Numbered from the stretch's first letter, positions 10,382 through 22,122 are shown. The stretch: DNA of 64,000 nt from Albugo candida (GCA_040437565.1 JBDOQK010000049.1:124001-188000); one strand, 5' to 3'. Notes: generated from the sequence alone by a model not told the origin. Program-made: numbers and translations.

Positions 10382-12271
10382 TATATTATCCGTCTTTTGC
10401 GGCACCAGTGACACAAGGATAACGACTGTAACATCGCCTTTATCCACAATGAGCAATTAAGCGTCGATCAGTTCCAAAGGCACGATAGGCGCCTGTACGG
10501 AATTGCTAAGACATAGACATTGTAAAAATTATCGCATAAAAGCAGCTTTCACAGGAAACAAGCCTGCTTGCGTGCCAAATATGGCGATCTAATGATTTAA
10601 AAGGATATCAGAATCTTATCTTTCACAAACTTTTCGAAAATCTCATTGACGCTGAGTTTTGATTTTCCGTAAGTTCCACTCGATAACATCGCTCACAACG
10701 AGCTTACGCATTTGTATTAATATGTTTGCGTTCGAATCATTTCTTCTTCGTTGGTGCGTACCCGAAAATCAAGTCCGAAGTAGGCAGATATTGAAGCAGA
10801 CTGCTGCAAGCTAGACACAACCAGAACCCCACTAGTTCCAAATGTATCCCAGCTACAATCGACGCAATTCTGGCGGAGATATAACGTTGCTGTTCAGCTT
10901 GTACCATATTTTTTTACATCCAATATTACTTTGAGTGGCATGAACCGAGGTTTGAACTAAATGTCTTGCGCTTGTCCTTTACTTGCGAATCTGAACAAGT
11001 ACGCTTAAAATTGAAAGTGGTGTCGTCCGAAATGGATGGGAAGGGCTAAATACAAAGATCGCGATCCATCGAAAGCACATTTTGGAGCTACATCAACTCC
11101 CAGCCAAAAATGTGCTTTGTTAGTGCGCTTGAAAATAGCTTGAAAATAGAAATTTGAATCATGCCACAATTATCTGCCGATCAAACGATGCCATGCAATT
11201 GGGCAGTGACTCGAGAGTTCAATAATATTTGTGTACTATATATCTTTAGATGGGAGTGGATGATGGCAAGTGATGGNNNNNNNNNNNNNNNNNNNNNNNN
11301 NNNNNNNNNNNNNNNNNNNNNNNNNNNNNNNNNNNNNNNNNNNNNNNNNNNNNNNNNNNNNNNNNNNNNNNNNNNNTATATTATCCGTCTTTTGCGGCAC
11401 CAGTGACACAAGGATAACGACTGTAACATCGCCTTTATCCACAATGAGCAATTAAGCGTCGATCAGTTCCAAAGGCACGATAGGCGCCTGTACGGAATTG
11501 CTAAGACATAGACATTGTAAAAATTATCGCATAAAAGCAGCTTTCACAGGAAACAAGCCTGCTTGCGTGCCAAATATGGCGATCTAATGATTTAAAAGGA
11601 TATCAGAATCTTATCTTTCACAAACTTTTCGAAAATCTCATTGACGCTGAGTTTTGATTTTCCGTAAGTTCCACTCGATAACATCGCTCACAACGAGCTT
11701 ACGCATTTGTATTAATATGTTTGCGTTCGAATCATTTCTTCTTCGTTGGTGCGTACCCGAAAATCAAGTCCGAAGTAGGCAGATATTGAAGCAGACTGCT
11801 GCAAGCTAGACACAACCAGAACCCCACTAGTTCCAAATGTATCCCAGCTACAATCGACGCAATTCTGGCGGAGATATAACGTTGCTGTTCAGCTTGTACC
11901 ATATTTTTTTACATCCAATATTACTTTGAGTGGCATGAACCGAGGTTTGAACTAAATGTCTTGCGCTTGTCCTTTACTTGCGAATCTGAACAAGTACGCT
12001 TAAAATTGAAAGTGGTGTCGTCCGAAATGGATGGGAAGGGCTAAATACAAAGATCGCGATCCATCGAAAGCACATTTTGGAGCTACATCAACTCCCAGCC
12101 AAAAATGTGCTTTGTTAGTGCGCTTGAAAATAGCTTGAAAATAGAAATTTGAATCATGCCACAATTATCTGCCGATCAAACGATGCCATGCAATTGGGCA
12201 GTGACTCGAGAGTTCAATAATATTTGTGTACTATATATCTTTAGATGGGAGTGGATGATGGCAAGTGATGG
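10382..12271. repeat. False tandem duplication around a gap (895 bp)
   Basis: 10382-11276 recurs as 11377-12271 across a 100-N gap (11277-11376). Matching contig ends point to an unmerged overlap, so the locus probably exists once. I see no gene in it. It is AT-rich with many stops in all frames. Confidence 0.88.
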
Positions 12272-12654
12272 TATCGTGAGTGACGATGCCCGATACACCA
12301 TGAGCGACACATAATTTGCAGCTTTTAATACATACCCGTGTAAATTTGTCTTAATTTAACAAATCCATAAATATGTGGTTTCACTTTTTGCAGAAATAAG
12401 AGGTCATTGTGCGCTTTTACTAAACATCGTCATAGCCTTGCCTGATCCGGGAGGATCAAGTAGATGGTGTTGACAGCGTACTTCAAAATTTCGTACGACA
12501 CTCAACATCACTCAGCATCACCTCACCTCAGGTGTAGCTTCGACCATTAGGTACAGCTTTGCGAACATAAAGCACAGTTCTGCTCACGCGTACATTGATA
12601 TGTGATATGTGATGCATCCAGATTGATGCTTGGTAATGCTTTTGAGATGACTAG
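12272..12654. other. Non-coding stretch with CATCACTCA-type simple repeats
   Basis: No gene seen. Around 12500-12535 there is short imperfect repetition of actcaacatcactcagcatc and related units. Confidence 0.4.
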
Positions 12655-12999
12655 TATACAGGTTATGCTTTCCACAAAATTGAAAGAGAATCTGACCCCT
12701 TCAAGGCTCTGCAATCAGATTTGTTTTATCTATTGCTGGCGCCCGCTGAACCTGACATTACTTCTTGAGCTGATGAGGTTCATTTCGTTCTTGACCAAAT
12801 TACACACAAAATCGATGCATGCATCTCAGAAAATCGCTTCCATTTCGAATTACTTTGTGATTCTTCTCAAGAGTCAGATAGACTCTTGTATGTGCTTTGT
12901 TACGGTGAAAGAGGTGGTTTCCAAAATTGTCTTAATCAAAACCGAGCAAGAATGGCAGCAGGCAAGAAATTGTTCAGTTCGTCATTCCTACATACTTAG
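12655..12999 (+). pseudogene. Decayed protein-coding relic, family unknown
   Basis: In the frame that includes 12661 the sequence reads as a coherent protein of about 113 residues, broken by one in-frame stop near 12765 and ending at the TAG at 12997-12999. It includes segments such as DLFYLLLAPAEPD and DEVHFVLDQITHKIDACIS with normal amino-acid balance. A longer uninterrupted frame on the same strand (12602-13006) has poor composition and is probably the shadow. I cannot assign a family. A transposable-element protein is likely from the context. Confidence 0.45.
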
Positions 13000-14253
13000 G
13001 CTGTGAAGGATACTCATCTCTCCAGAGAGATGCGGCACTTTCTATAGATACCTTCCCAACTTGATCGAGCAAAAAGACTTCAACAACGGTTTGATGATGA
13101 GGCTGTTGGGTCAGCTGTATATCCGATAGAGCCAACTTTATACTGGAGGGCAAGGATCAGGATCTTGAAATTGCCAACAGTTGGTTTAAAAAGAAGTAAG
13201 TAAGATCTCGCCTGATAAGCTCACATCCAAAACATAAGTTTTCAGTTTGAGTCTATGCAAGAACGATGTACTCCGTCAGAATAGCTGTAGAGCAAGCGTA
13301 GTCAATCTAAAAGATTTTGTCGTCACAGCGTCCAGTTTCTCTGAGGTGAGACTGAATTCCATGAGAACTTAGAACACGCTATCTATGTTAGAAAAGTGCT
13401 ACCGTCATGATTCCAAATTTGCTTCAAACGTGGCAGCAGGGATAGTTTCTATAGCGCATCGTGATACTTACATACTCTAGTTCAATCGAGATAGAAGCGA
13501 ATGAAATCATAAATCACGGCCGATACTCGCGTTAAGTTAACGAAGATTTTTATAGTAGACTCTTTGTAGTAAGAGAGTATTATTCTGCTGATGTATAAGG
13601 TCCAGAAGCGTCCTACTTTTTTCACAGAATTCCTACCAGTCTGATCGGTATGGTGTCCGTGCAGGGCTCGAAGGTACGGCAGACTTGGTCGTATTGAAGA
13701 TATCTATTTATCCTATTATGCAGTTATGCAGTGCATTTCTGTACTGAGTAGCTGCATGTCTCAATTCGTCCATCTTGAGCAGAAGACCAACTTTTCTCGT
13801 GTCAATTTGCCATTCCAGCTTCTGAAGGTAGCCTATTGCTCGCTAACATTCACTTCCTTATGACTTTGAGAGCCCAAGCTATGGCTGTTCTCCTCCTTGG
13901 ATGTATAAAATCACTCGACGCGATTTTTCCACGATCAAGATTACGCATCCGTCATGAGGATCTTTCGATCGAGGTTTCATATACAATGACGCAATTTTAG
14001 AATTGTCTGCATAGGTACCTTGCCCAAACTCCACGATCATCGGTTCTTACTATGCCAACTATGGCAAAATATGTTCCGAGGTTATGGTGTCATTTGAGTA
14101 CATTATGCAAGCGTGCATCCAGTGTTCGTGGCAACAAAGGATACAAACTGTCAGAAGATTTCTCGGATACAAGTATAAGGACCTATAAAGGAGCTTCATA
14201 GTCTACCTAGTCCTTGCATGTGGGCTAAAAGTATTTAGAATTAAATTAATATA
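13000..14253. other. Gene-poor stretch
   Basis: No supported gene or recognised repeat. All frames are broken by frequent stops. Confidence 0.45.
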
Positions 14254-14305
14254 GGGCATTGATATCCCGATACTCATTCAAAATACATCATGCCTACTTA
14301 AATGA
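14254..14305 (+). repeat. Solo terminus of the GGGTATTGATATCCCGA element family
   Basis: These 52 bases (gggcattgatatcccgat, then catgcctacttaaat) match the left end of the 22123-22852 element. It directly abuts the MULE-like TIR at 14306, so one element has inserted into or truncated the other. Confidence 0.7.
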
Positions 14306-15167
14306 GGGAATCGTTATTCAGCCCCCACTTTTTTGTTAATCAGCCCCCAGCCTTCATAAATTAATGGTAATCGTGACCTCTGGTTGGTTTGAGTAAATAT
14401 AACAGAATAAATAAAATAAAATTACGGGAATCGTTATTCAGCCCCCACCCTCTATAAATTCATGGATTTCGTGGCCTCTGATTGGTCTGAATAAATGCAG
14501 CGGAATAAATAAAATATACATAAATCACACAGTTATCTCCTGCAACTTCAATTTACCTGTAGGCCTGATGACATCTGCAATGGGCTATCCTTGCGCCCAT
14601 GCTTTTCGTCATCAAGTAATACCGCTGACTGTTGATGATTTTGATCAGCAATGGTGGAAGGTACAGCCAATGCCAGTTCATATTGAGGCTGGGACCATGC
14701 CAATTGGAATTGAAATAGCATTGAAGAGGATAAATGATGAGTATGAGAATGCTTCCAATCATCGTAAGCGTGCCCTGCTAGACTATGTATTGGCAGTCCC
14801 AGAGACAGAAAGTCGCGATCCTGTGCAAGTGCGCACGCGTGGTAGGCCATCGAGCTCAACGCAGCGACTTCCATCGCAGTTTGCATGTTAGCGCTGCGTT
14901 GGATGCTCCGGTGCATCGCCGAAGATGTCGAAAATGCCAAAAGACAGGTCACAATGCCAGAACCTGCCGTCAAGAAGCAACAGTAGCACCAACAGCACCA
15001 GCAACACTTGCAGCAGTAGATTTACATACAGATAAGTAGTACAAAATTTGCAGCAACCGAAGTTTTTTTTCATTTTATTGTTTTCATTTCGTTGCATTTA
15101 TTCAGACCAATCAGAGGCCACACTTTCCATTAATTTTATGAAGGGTGGGGGCTTATTGACGATTCCC
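14306..15167 (+). mobile_element. MULE-like DNA transposon, degenerate
   Basis: The termini are inverted: 14306-14328 begins GGGAATCGT and ends GCCCCCAC, and 15145-15167 is its imperfect inverse. Subterminal units of about 90-120 bp (14341-14425, 14426-14520, and inverted near 15094-15167) each contain a CTGATTGGTCTGAATAAA-type motif, which is an inverted CCAAT box. Between them lies the C-terminal part of a Mutator-like transposase. I found no clear target-site duplication. The element is dead because the transposase is truncated and frameshifted. Confidence 0.75.
14548..15040 (+). pseudogene. MULE transposase C-terminal relic (SWIM + CCHC zinc knuckle)
   Basis: The first frame reads a SWIM-like zinc-binding signature (GYPCAHAF near 14585). 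A short spacer follows, then the RGRP segment that commonly follows SWIM in Mutator-like transposases. The frame stops at 14891. A second frame continues with a CCHC zinc knuckle (CRKCQKTGHNARTC, about 14925-14970) and an Ala/Pro/Thr tail. SWIM, then RGRP, then CCHC is the usual C-terminal order of MULE transposases. The catalytic DDE core is absent. The change of frame near 14890 is a frameshift or a lost intron. Confidence 0.75.
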
Positions 15168-15185
15168 GTAATTTTATTTTATTTA

Positions 15186-15375
15186 GGGAGCCGCTAACCA
15201 GCCCCCAGCCTCCATAAATTGATAGATTCGTGGCCTCTGATTGGTTTGAACAAATATATCAGAGTAAATAAAATAAAATTACGAGAATCGCTATCCAGCC
15301 TCAACCTACATAAATTAATGGAAGACGAGGCCTCTGATTGGTCTGAATAGATGCAACGGAATAAAATACAATAAA
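15186..15375 (+). repeat. Two direct subterminal units of the MULE-like family
   Basis: Units at about 15186-15285 and 15287-15375 repeat the GGGAGCCGCTAACCAGCCCC / CTCTGATTGGT / GAATAAATA pattern of the neighbouring MULE-like element in direct orientation. They are outside its right TIR and appear to be remnants of another copy. Confidence 0.7.
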
Positions 15376-15588
15376 ATCAGGCTTCAACTCATCAGACCCA
15401 ACTTTCAGCAATGCATGCCACCTTCGCTGCTTCGATGAGCTACCTTGAGACAACTTGGCTGGTTTACAAGGAGGGTTTTTTTGCTATCCTACACAATAGG
15501 CGCCATATGGGCATGTACTAACATTTTGGTTGGAGTGCGTCCATGCTGCTCTCAATAAATGGATCTCTGTGTCAACAGGTAATTTGTA
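15376..15588. other. Spacer between MULE fragments
   Basis: Nothing recognisable. Confidence 0.4.
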
Positions 15589-15858
15589 TTGTATGCTAAT
15601 TGTGCTGGCAAAAGTTACATTTATCTGACAATTCATTTATTGCAGGTGATCTACTCTCAGTGGATTCAGCAGTTCGCCTTGCTTGCGACGGCCAGCTTGC
15701 TGTCATTGTGCAGCAAATGCAAAGCAGCACCAACAGCACCAACAACACCTGCAGCAGTAGATTTGAATATAGACCTAGCCAATCTTAATATTGTAAAACC
15801 GCTTCTTAGAACATATACTCGGAGAAGGGTACTCTTTTTAGCCAATTATGACTCGTAA
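15589..15858 (+). pseudogene. Second MULE transposase tail fragment
   Basis: The 15709-15775 segment encodes the same Ala/Pro/Thr tail (APTAPTTPAAVDL) as the transposase relic at 14976-15030. It continues about 25 codons further to a stop at 15856-15858. Only the extreme C-terminus is present, so this is a fragment of a second element copy. Confidence 0.6.
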
Positions 15859-16089
15859 TCATGGCTTAAAGTGCTATATTTTTTTAAGGATTTCATTACA
15901 CTGTTTATCTAGTTCTTTAACTACCTTCCTTATCCTATCATGAGCCCCTGACCGTGTGAATATTGTTGAATCAAAGGGGTTGGAAGGAGAGGCGCGATGT
16001 TCCGGAAAAGTGAAAAGTGCGTTTATTAAGTTTTAGATTCCTAACTACAGTAAATGTAATAATAGAATCTCCCGAATAGCCTTTAGTTT

Positions 16090-16278
16090 TCAATGTGGTT
16101 TACACCATCATCAACAAATATCACTTAAGTCTTCAAACCTAGGGAGGCAGATATTTTCCAAGCTTATTGCTTGGGTGGGCTCAAACCGCTGCCCACACTG
16201 CCGGCGATCGAACTAACGACCTCCGGCAGGGGGTCCGTACCCAGCTCAAGTGCTTAACCGACTGAGCAGGGTACGCAC
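16090..16278 (-). mobile_element. tRNA-derived SINE
   Basis: On the minus strand, 16278-16201 resembles a tRNA gene. An A box (TGCTCAGTCGGTTAAG, 16268-16253) and a B box (GTTCGATCGCC, 16213-16203) are spaced as for RNA polymerase III internal promoters. It does not fold as a clean tRNA: the acceptor arms do not pair. It runs on into a non-tRNA body towards about 16090. Part of the same sequence (ggtccgtacccagctca) recurs at 23888-23906, which supports a repeat. The 3' boundary is uncertain. Confidence 0.65.
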
Positions 16279-16436
16279 TTTTCAATTTGCCGGCTACTAC
16301 GTAACCCACCAATTTAGTAAAAACAACTCGAAAAAACTACTTTTTCAACTCTTTCCTCTCGAAAACAATGGTTCAGGTCGACATGTCGACACAACCCAGG
16401 GTGCTAGCGTCCACTTGTAGTGACGTGGCAACCCTC

Positions 16437-16464
16437 ATGAGTCACCCAAAGCTGGGTGACTCAT
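16437..16464. repeat. Perfect hairpin at a gap edge
   Basis: ATGAGTCACCC, a 6-base loop, then GGGTGACTCAT: an 11-bp perfect stem ending exactly where the assembly breaks. Each arm holds a TGAGTCA site, the bZIP/GCN4-type core. Confidence 0.85.
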
Positions 16465-16564
16465 NNNNNNNNNNNNNNNNNNNNNNNNNNNNNNNNNNNN
16501 NNNNNNNNNNNNNNNNNNNNNNNNNNNNNNNNNNNNNNNNNNNNNNNNNNNNNNNNNNNNNNNN
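16465..16564. other. Assembly gap (100 N)
   Basis: Exactly 100 N, directly after the hairpin. The inverted partner at 24000-24099 is missing the corresponding region too. The palindrome or the copy number of the element probably stopped assembly. Confidence 0.9.
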
Positions 16565-16700
16565 TTATCATCTCTCACAGGTATTTCACGAGACGTTTTT
16601 TATATGTATATATGTTATTTAAGATAGCCTAGGCAACTAGAGAAGTCAGTTAGTCTAATTCTAGTAATATAGACACCTTCAACTGTACTTCAAATTGCTC

Positions 16701-17846
16701 ACATGAAATGCAATTATTGGCAAGGAATGACTTTTGTAGCTCATGAAGGCTTTAATGATCAGCGAGATACTAAAACACTAAGTACAAAGGAAGAACTCAT
16801 ACGCAAAACATGTACGGCCCTCCCAGGAATGTATCAAATACTTGAGATTCCAACAGCATGCTCAGATGAACCCCACCAAATGCGGTGAGGAACTTCAATG
16901 CACAATGCCAACTTTGTGTCGAAACGCACTAGCTCACGAGCCAAAGCTTCCATATGCAGTAATGGTTCGCTTTGGAACCTCGGGAGTTATTGCACGCAAT
17001 CTTCACATAAGCGTTCCTTTCTTCCGCCCAGACTAGCCGTAATTCCATCTTAACACTTTCCCATGACGATTATTTGAGGCAGCGTACATGGCCATCGGAT
17101 CGTATGACAGATTACATCAATAGTGGTGGTTTTTTCCAAGCATTTTTTTCTCAATGCGCCACAGTAATAGTCAGCCTTGAAAGCACCGGATACGCTTCAG
17201 CTTGAACCATCAACATTATAGGAGAGGTAAATATATCCATTCGCAAGGTCTTTATTGCAGTATTATCAATACTATATAATTCGCTGGATATAATGCCCCA
17301 AGAGACTCTTACTTAGTATTCTGTCGGCAAGAGTACAGATTTTTTGTGATCAAAAGAGGATGTTACTACAGTGCCCGTTGAACCTCAGATCGAGTATTCA
17401 GGAGGTGATTAAATAATTATCTTTTGGGTGATTGGAAAAATCAACTTACTTGCTGAATTTTTCCGATATGTTACAGGCCGGTTTGCCCAAATTGACCTTG
17501 ATTTGACGTCGCTCCCAGTGCTTCTTTTAACGAAAAATTAGCCCATAAATCGGCTTGTCGCGAACAAAGGGCATCCATGTTGACTTCGTGCCCTTCATGT
17601 TTGCGTAGCAGTTTGCGGAAAGCTCCAAGCTGTATATGTATCAGTTTTTATCAGGAATGAACAGCAGTTAATCGGAAGTTGGCTATGATTGCATCTCACT
17701 AGTTGTGAAAAACACATTAGAAGATTTTGAACTACTTTAAAAAGCAAAGAAGTAACCTCACATACTGCCTTGCTTTAAATCCCCACCCAAAATGATATAT
17801 ATCGACACATAAAAAGTGGACTCTTCTTTCTCCTTGAGATTTTCAC
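16701..17846. other. Gene-poor stretch
   Basis: Open frames at 16703-16888 and 16842-17036 overlap and lack any recognised domain. No gene is supported. Confidence 0.4.
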
Positions 17847-18350
17847 CTCAATCATGTTAGTCGTATGTTAATGACTGCTTTCGACAAGTATTCATGCTGT
17901 CAGCTTCCATGAACAAGACCGTTTTTACTCGCGGTGGACAAAGGAAACAGTAAAGTTGGAGCCACATATGAGAAATAGAGGCATGTGCAAGCAAATGAAT
18001 TTACGTTTTGGACAATATAATCACTAAAGCAGACTTTTTTTGATTATANNNNNNNNNNNNNNNNNNNNNNNNNNNNNNNNNNNNNNNNNNNNNNNNNNNN
18101 NNNNNNNNNNNNNNNNNNNNNNNNNNNNNNNNNNNNNNNNNNNNNNNNCTCAATCATGTTAGTCGTATGTTAATGACTGCTTTCGACAAGTATTCATGCT
18201 GTCAGCTTCCATGAACAAGACCGTTTTTACTCGCGGTGGACAAAGGAAACAGTAAAGTTGGAGCCACATATGAGAAATAGAGGCATGTGCAAGCAAATGA
18301 ATTTACGTTTTGGACAATATAATCACTAAAGCAGACTTTTTTTGATTATA
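17847..18350. repeat. False tandem duplication around a gap (202 bp)
   Basis: 17847-18048 equals 18149-18350 with a 100-N gap (18049-18148) between. This is an unmerged contig overlap. No gene inside. Confidence 0.87.
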
Positions 18351-20523
18351 TCAAATTCAGACTATTCAATCCGCCCTTCTCTCGCCGTACTTACAGCTCC
18401 ACTTGGTATCAAAATTGGAAAATTTTCAAGTATTAGGCACTCCTATTCAATCGAGGAAAATAGAAGAAATAGAACTATCTGTGACAGCTACTGCTAGCCA
18501 TATTCGCTCAGTCAACAATCAGCCGCTTTTTTCCAGCACTACAGGATAAAAGACAGAGAAACGGATCCAATACCTCAATAAAGGTCTAGTATGACTGGAT
18601 GTGAAGTAGGAATACAATCCGTGAGATCAAAGCTCACTTAATGCATAAACTGTTCTCGCTTAAATGTTCGCTATAGAACTGCGAGCCCAGATGTTTCGAA
18701 TGTATAATGTGACGCTACACAGTGCTATATTACTCAATCATCAATCTCGTAGATCTAGTACGTCAAACTCACTGAACATGTGGAAAAGTACAAGCTCGTC
18801 CTACCTCATCGTTCTTTTCCAATCTTCTGGCTTCGTCAAAGTACGCCATGTTTTTTCCATTTCTAATCTGGAATGAAGGAAAGCCTGGAATTTAGGAGTT
18901 GCGTTGTAGAGATCAGCGATTGAGTTACGAGACGAGACGTACTGACGATCTGATCGAGATTGGCCCAACGATATCAAAAAATTACTGTCATTTTGGAAGT
19001 GCATGCAGGCTTGCACCGCTCCGTCCTATAGTACCATGCATCAATACTTTATCACAACTATCACATCTGATACCGCACCCGATGTTATTTATACTTCAAC
19101 TCACGTACATGTCATTTCACCTCACTTAGATTTCCATTATGTAGAAATAAAAAATTGAAGCTGACACTGTTATTTTGGCAGAAATTTCTGCACAGAAATC
19201 GCTGTATCATCTCATCTATCAAATATCACGATAAACCTCAATCAATTCTCAACTCGTGATGTTCAATACGCTTCGGCCATGATCACGCACTAAGTTAGAC
19301 TTCTGCTTTGCTTGCTCCGATCACGTTACTCAAGCAGTACTCAACCTTGAGACTCTGTACGGCATCTCTCTAGCTCATCCAAGAAGTTCTAAAGGACTTT
19401 TCCATGGTCAAATGCAAGCTTGAATGAAGACCGCCTCCGCCTTAAGCCTATCACTGCGAGAAAGTAGACTTTCAGGAATCTTTTATTAGGTAACTTCGAT
19501 GCGAGGACCCTGATGCGAAAGCGTTTTCCGCCAAGCGCTTCAAGAAGCTTCTCCATACAGTCAATCACGCAATGTTATACATTTGGCTGCACCTGGAGGA
19601 CGGAGGAGATTAATATGGCTAGCTGATCCACATTGTAATTCTTGATTTATTATATTTGAGGCTTCCGCACTATGAATTTGATCGCTTGAGTCATTGGTGT
19701 TGTTTGGTGCTCGGCCGTAAGGCACAGTAGGAGATGGTAACTTCCTCGCGTGTCTTGAAGAAGGCCGACGTAGTACAATTAAGTCAACTTTCTACACGTA
19801 AACAAGAATTCACTGATACTGTTAGATTTACTTGCTCTTTACGATAAGTTTTAAAGCTAAAAAGAACATGGTGCTAAAAATATATCTAATTACGTACTCG
19901 AATACAAACCACACGCTGATATTACAGCAATTCCCTTAAATCTCTTGCAGGTATGGACAATGCTGTTTGAAGATTGCAATATATGTGCTCCTGTATGACG
20001 CTTGAAATCATACCAGTGATTGTAAAGATATCACTGTGCTGGAGTGGATATCATTTAGCCGTATGCGCCAAAATCAAGCTTTGAATCGAGGCAGCAATGA
20101 CATTCTTCGCATTGCTTCCGTACTGGTAAACGGTAATACTAGCAACCTTTAAGGTACATTTTCTTGGCATACTATACGCCATGCAAAACTGCTCACTGGT
20201 CGAAGCGGTCACATGGTACACAGTCTCTAATGCGCAGATTTGAAAAGCAGTACAATTAAGTATTGATAAATTTCCTCCAATAATTTCAAATAAGCATTGT
20301 GGTTTCAACTAAGCAAGGCTTACTAGCAACTTAAGCTGGTTTAAAGTAAGCGCTTCTTACGAATTTGATCAATTTTTTCGCGAGCTGATGTTTACATGCC
20401 TAGGAACGGACACTCTAGAGGTAAATATTCCAGCTGCATCTCTTCAAGGGAGAACTATCCAGGATCGGCTGCATAAAAACATATAGCCTTTATTCAAATT
20501 CTAGGAAGAAAATTCATGCTAAA
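18351..20523. other. Gene-poor stretch
   Basis: No supported gene across about 2.2 kb. The short open frames (18664-18876, 18899-19129, minus 20051-20308) show no domain. This is probably old repeat sequence. Confidence 0.4.
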
Positions 20524-21800
20524 ACAAGGCATTCACAAACGATTACTTCTTCGACCACTTCGCCATGTTGCTATATTTGCAAATTAAGAAGCACTGCAAG
20601 AAGGTTCTTAGCGTTAACTGAAGAATATTATGTTGATAAAGCAACATGAAAGCATCTCCGTCAGACCTAATCTATGTATTCATTTTTGGGTACAGAAAGA
20701 ATTTGGACAAGACATTTCTTTCAAGCAAGCAACTATGAGCTATCCATTATACAGTATAGCAGTGTGAGGAAAATAAATGCGGTATTCATGGTANNNNNNN
20801 NNNNNNNNNNNNNNNNNNNNNNNNNNNNNNNNNNNNNNNNNNNNNNNNNNNNNNNNNNNNNNNNNNNNNNNNNNNNNNNNNNNNNNNNNNNNNTATGACG
20901 CAAATTTCACGCATGTGAAAGTCTTCAATATCCACGGTAATTGGATGGTTTATTGACGCTGATGAAACCCATACGTCTTGCATGAATGAAGTCGACAGTT
21001 GACGACACGAGCAAGTTGCCAAGTGAATATCATACAATCTTCAAAGACGCAATGAACACTGGATGATCTTGTAGTATTCCAAATTCGATGAAATTGTATT
21101 GCTCTTGATCGCTACTCATTTATCCTTGGTATCTAGAGCCAATACAGTGGTAGATTAGGTACCATTTACGTATCTAGTTAGCGATCGATTATGTATCTAA
21201 CGTATCATGTTTGGTATTATGCAAACATATTTCTAGATTTTCGTATCTAGAGTACTTATCAAAATACGCTTCACGTAAAAAGGATTAAGTCACGCCATCG
21301 ACGAAGCTGTCGTCTTAATGGCTTTGTAGAAAATTTTTGGAAGAAAAATACGACGAAGACGGAAATAGAAAATAATTCTATTGGAGAGCGATGTTTTCGC
21401 TGAGCTCGAGACGCAACAGGCATCCAGTCTAGCGATATAATCACGGCATGGTACGTCAGGGACAGAAATTCTTCAGACCAGGTCAGAGCACGGAAAGAGA
21501 GAGTTCTAGCAGTTGGATAAGGATAATATACTCGCTTCGAAATTTATCATCAATCAAGCTGCTTATTCTTCCTCTCGGTAGCAACGATAAATCTTTAAAA
21601 CAGCGGAATCGGATAATGGTTTCATCGAGCCTCACATCGCTCACAATGCAATCGGGCATCTATTGTCTAGCCAGCCGTCAAGCACCCTTTGCTTTTTTAG
21701 TATCATATCACAAATTACAATTAAAATGATTTCTGTGCAAATTTCTATGATAACGAGGCACAGTCGGGAAAATACGAATCAGGAGTTTCGGAATAGAATC
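20524..21800 (+). pseudogene. Second, damaged copy of the transposase-tail/CRN locus
   Basis: 20524-20793 is the diverged reverse complement of about 27306-27580: the tail of the DDE_3 relic (FFDHFAMLLY) plus the CRN upstream region. After the gap, 20894-20960 is nearly identical to the reverse complement of 26155-26220, and matches continue weakly to about 21800 against 26160-25660. The CRN header and NTPase part that should lie between fall in the 100-N gap. So this is an inverted paralogue of the CRN locus whose centre is missing. The matched 3' part is full of stops. Confidence 0.7.
20794..20893. other. Assembly gap (100 N) where a CRN body is expected
   Basis: The left edge corresponds to a point about 65 bp upstream of the CRN start at 27241; the right edge corresponds to the 3' part of the CRN at 26220. 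About 1 kb of CRN coding sequence is therefore missing or collapsed here. Confidence 0.75.
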
Positions 21801-22122
21801 TACTTGAGTTCGGTTCCTGGTAAATTGAAATATGAGGTAGAAGACTGCAGCCACCGATTTAGCTATATATAAGTAATGAGCCTCGTTGGGAACAAATGTA
21901 CTCATCAATATAGATCGAATAACTCCCTCCTCGAAAATACCAAATCGATTACCTTAACACTAGATAAACAGCATCACGATCTTCAAACATTGTCGACTCC
22001 GCATCAGCTATTACAAAACATGCATCATCTTGAAAGCGAAATATCACGTTTTTCCATAAAATATGTCTGCGTTATCGTAGACATGAAACACATAGTTCTT
22101 GAACAAGCAACTCATATATTAA
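21801..22122. other. Unassigned sequence
   Basis: A plus-strand open frame (21876-22154) runs into the following element and is not a convincing gene. Confidence 0.4.

Larger units (their letters stand above)
16279..16700. repeat. Dispersed element, left copy (inverted partner at 23907-24205)
   Basis: Segments 16285-16400 and 16585-16690 are found reverse-complemented at 24100-24205 and 23907-23999. Both copies are broken by a 100-N gap at about the same place. The element lacks any open frame and directly adjoins the SINE body. It may be a larger composite repeat. Confidence 0.75.

Noticed and set aside
14548-14973. Minus-strand 141-codon ORF
   Set aside because: It overlaps the MULE transposase remnant, whose SWIM and zinc-knuckle motifs on the plus strand are convincing.
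16201-16278. Functional tRNA gene
   Set aside because: A and B boxes are present, but the ends do not pair into an acceptor stem and part of the sequence recurs elsewhere, so a SINE is more likely.
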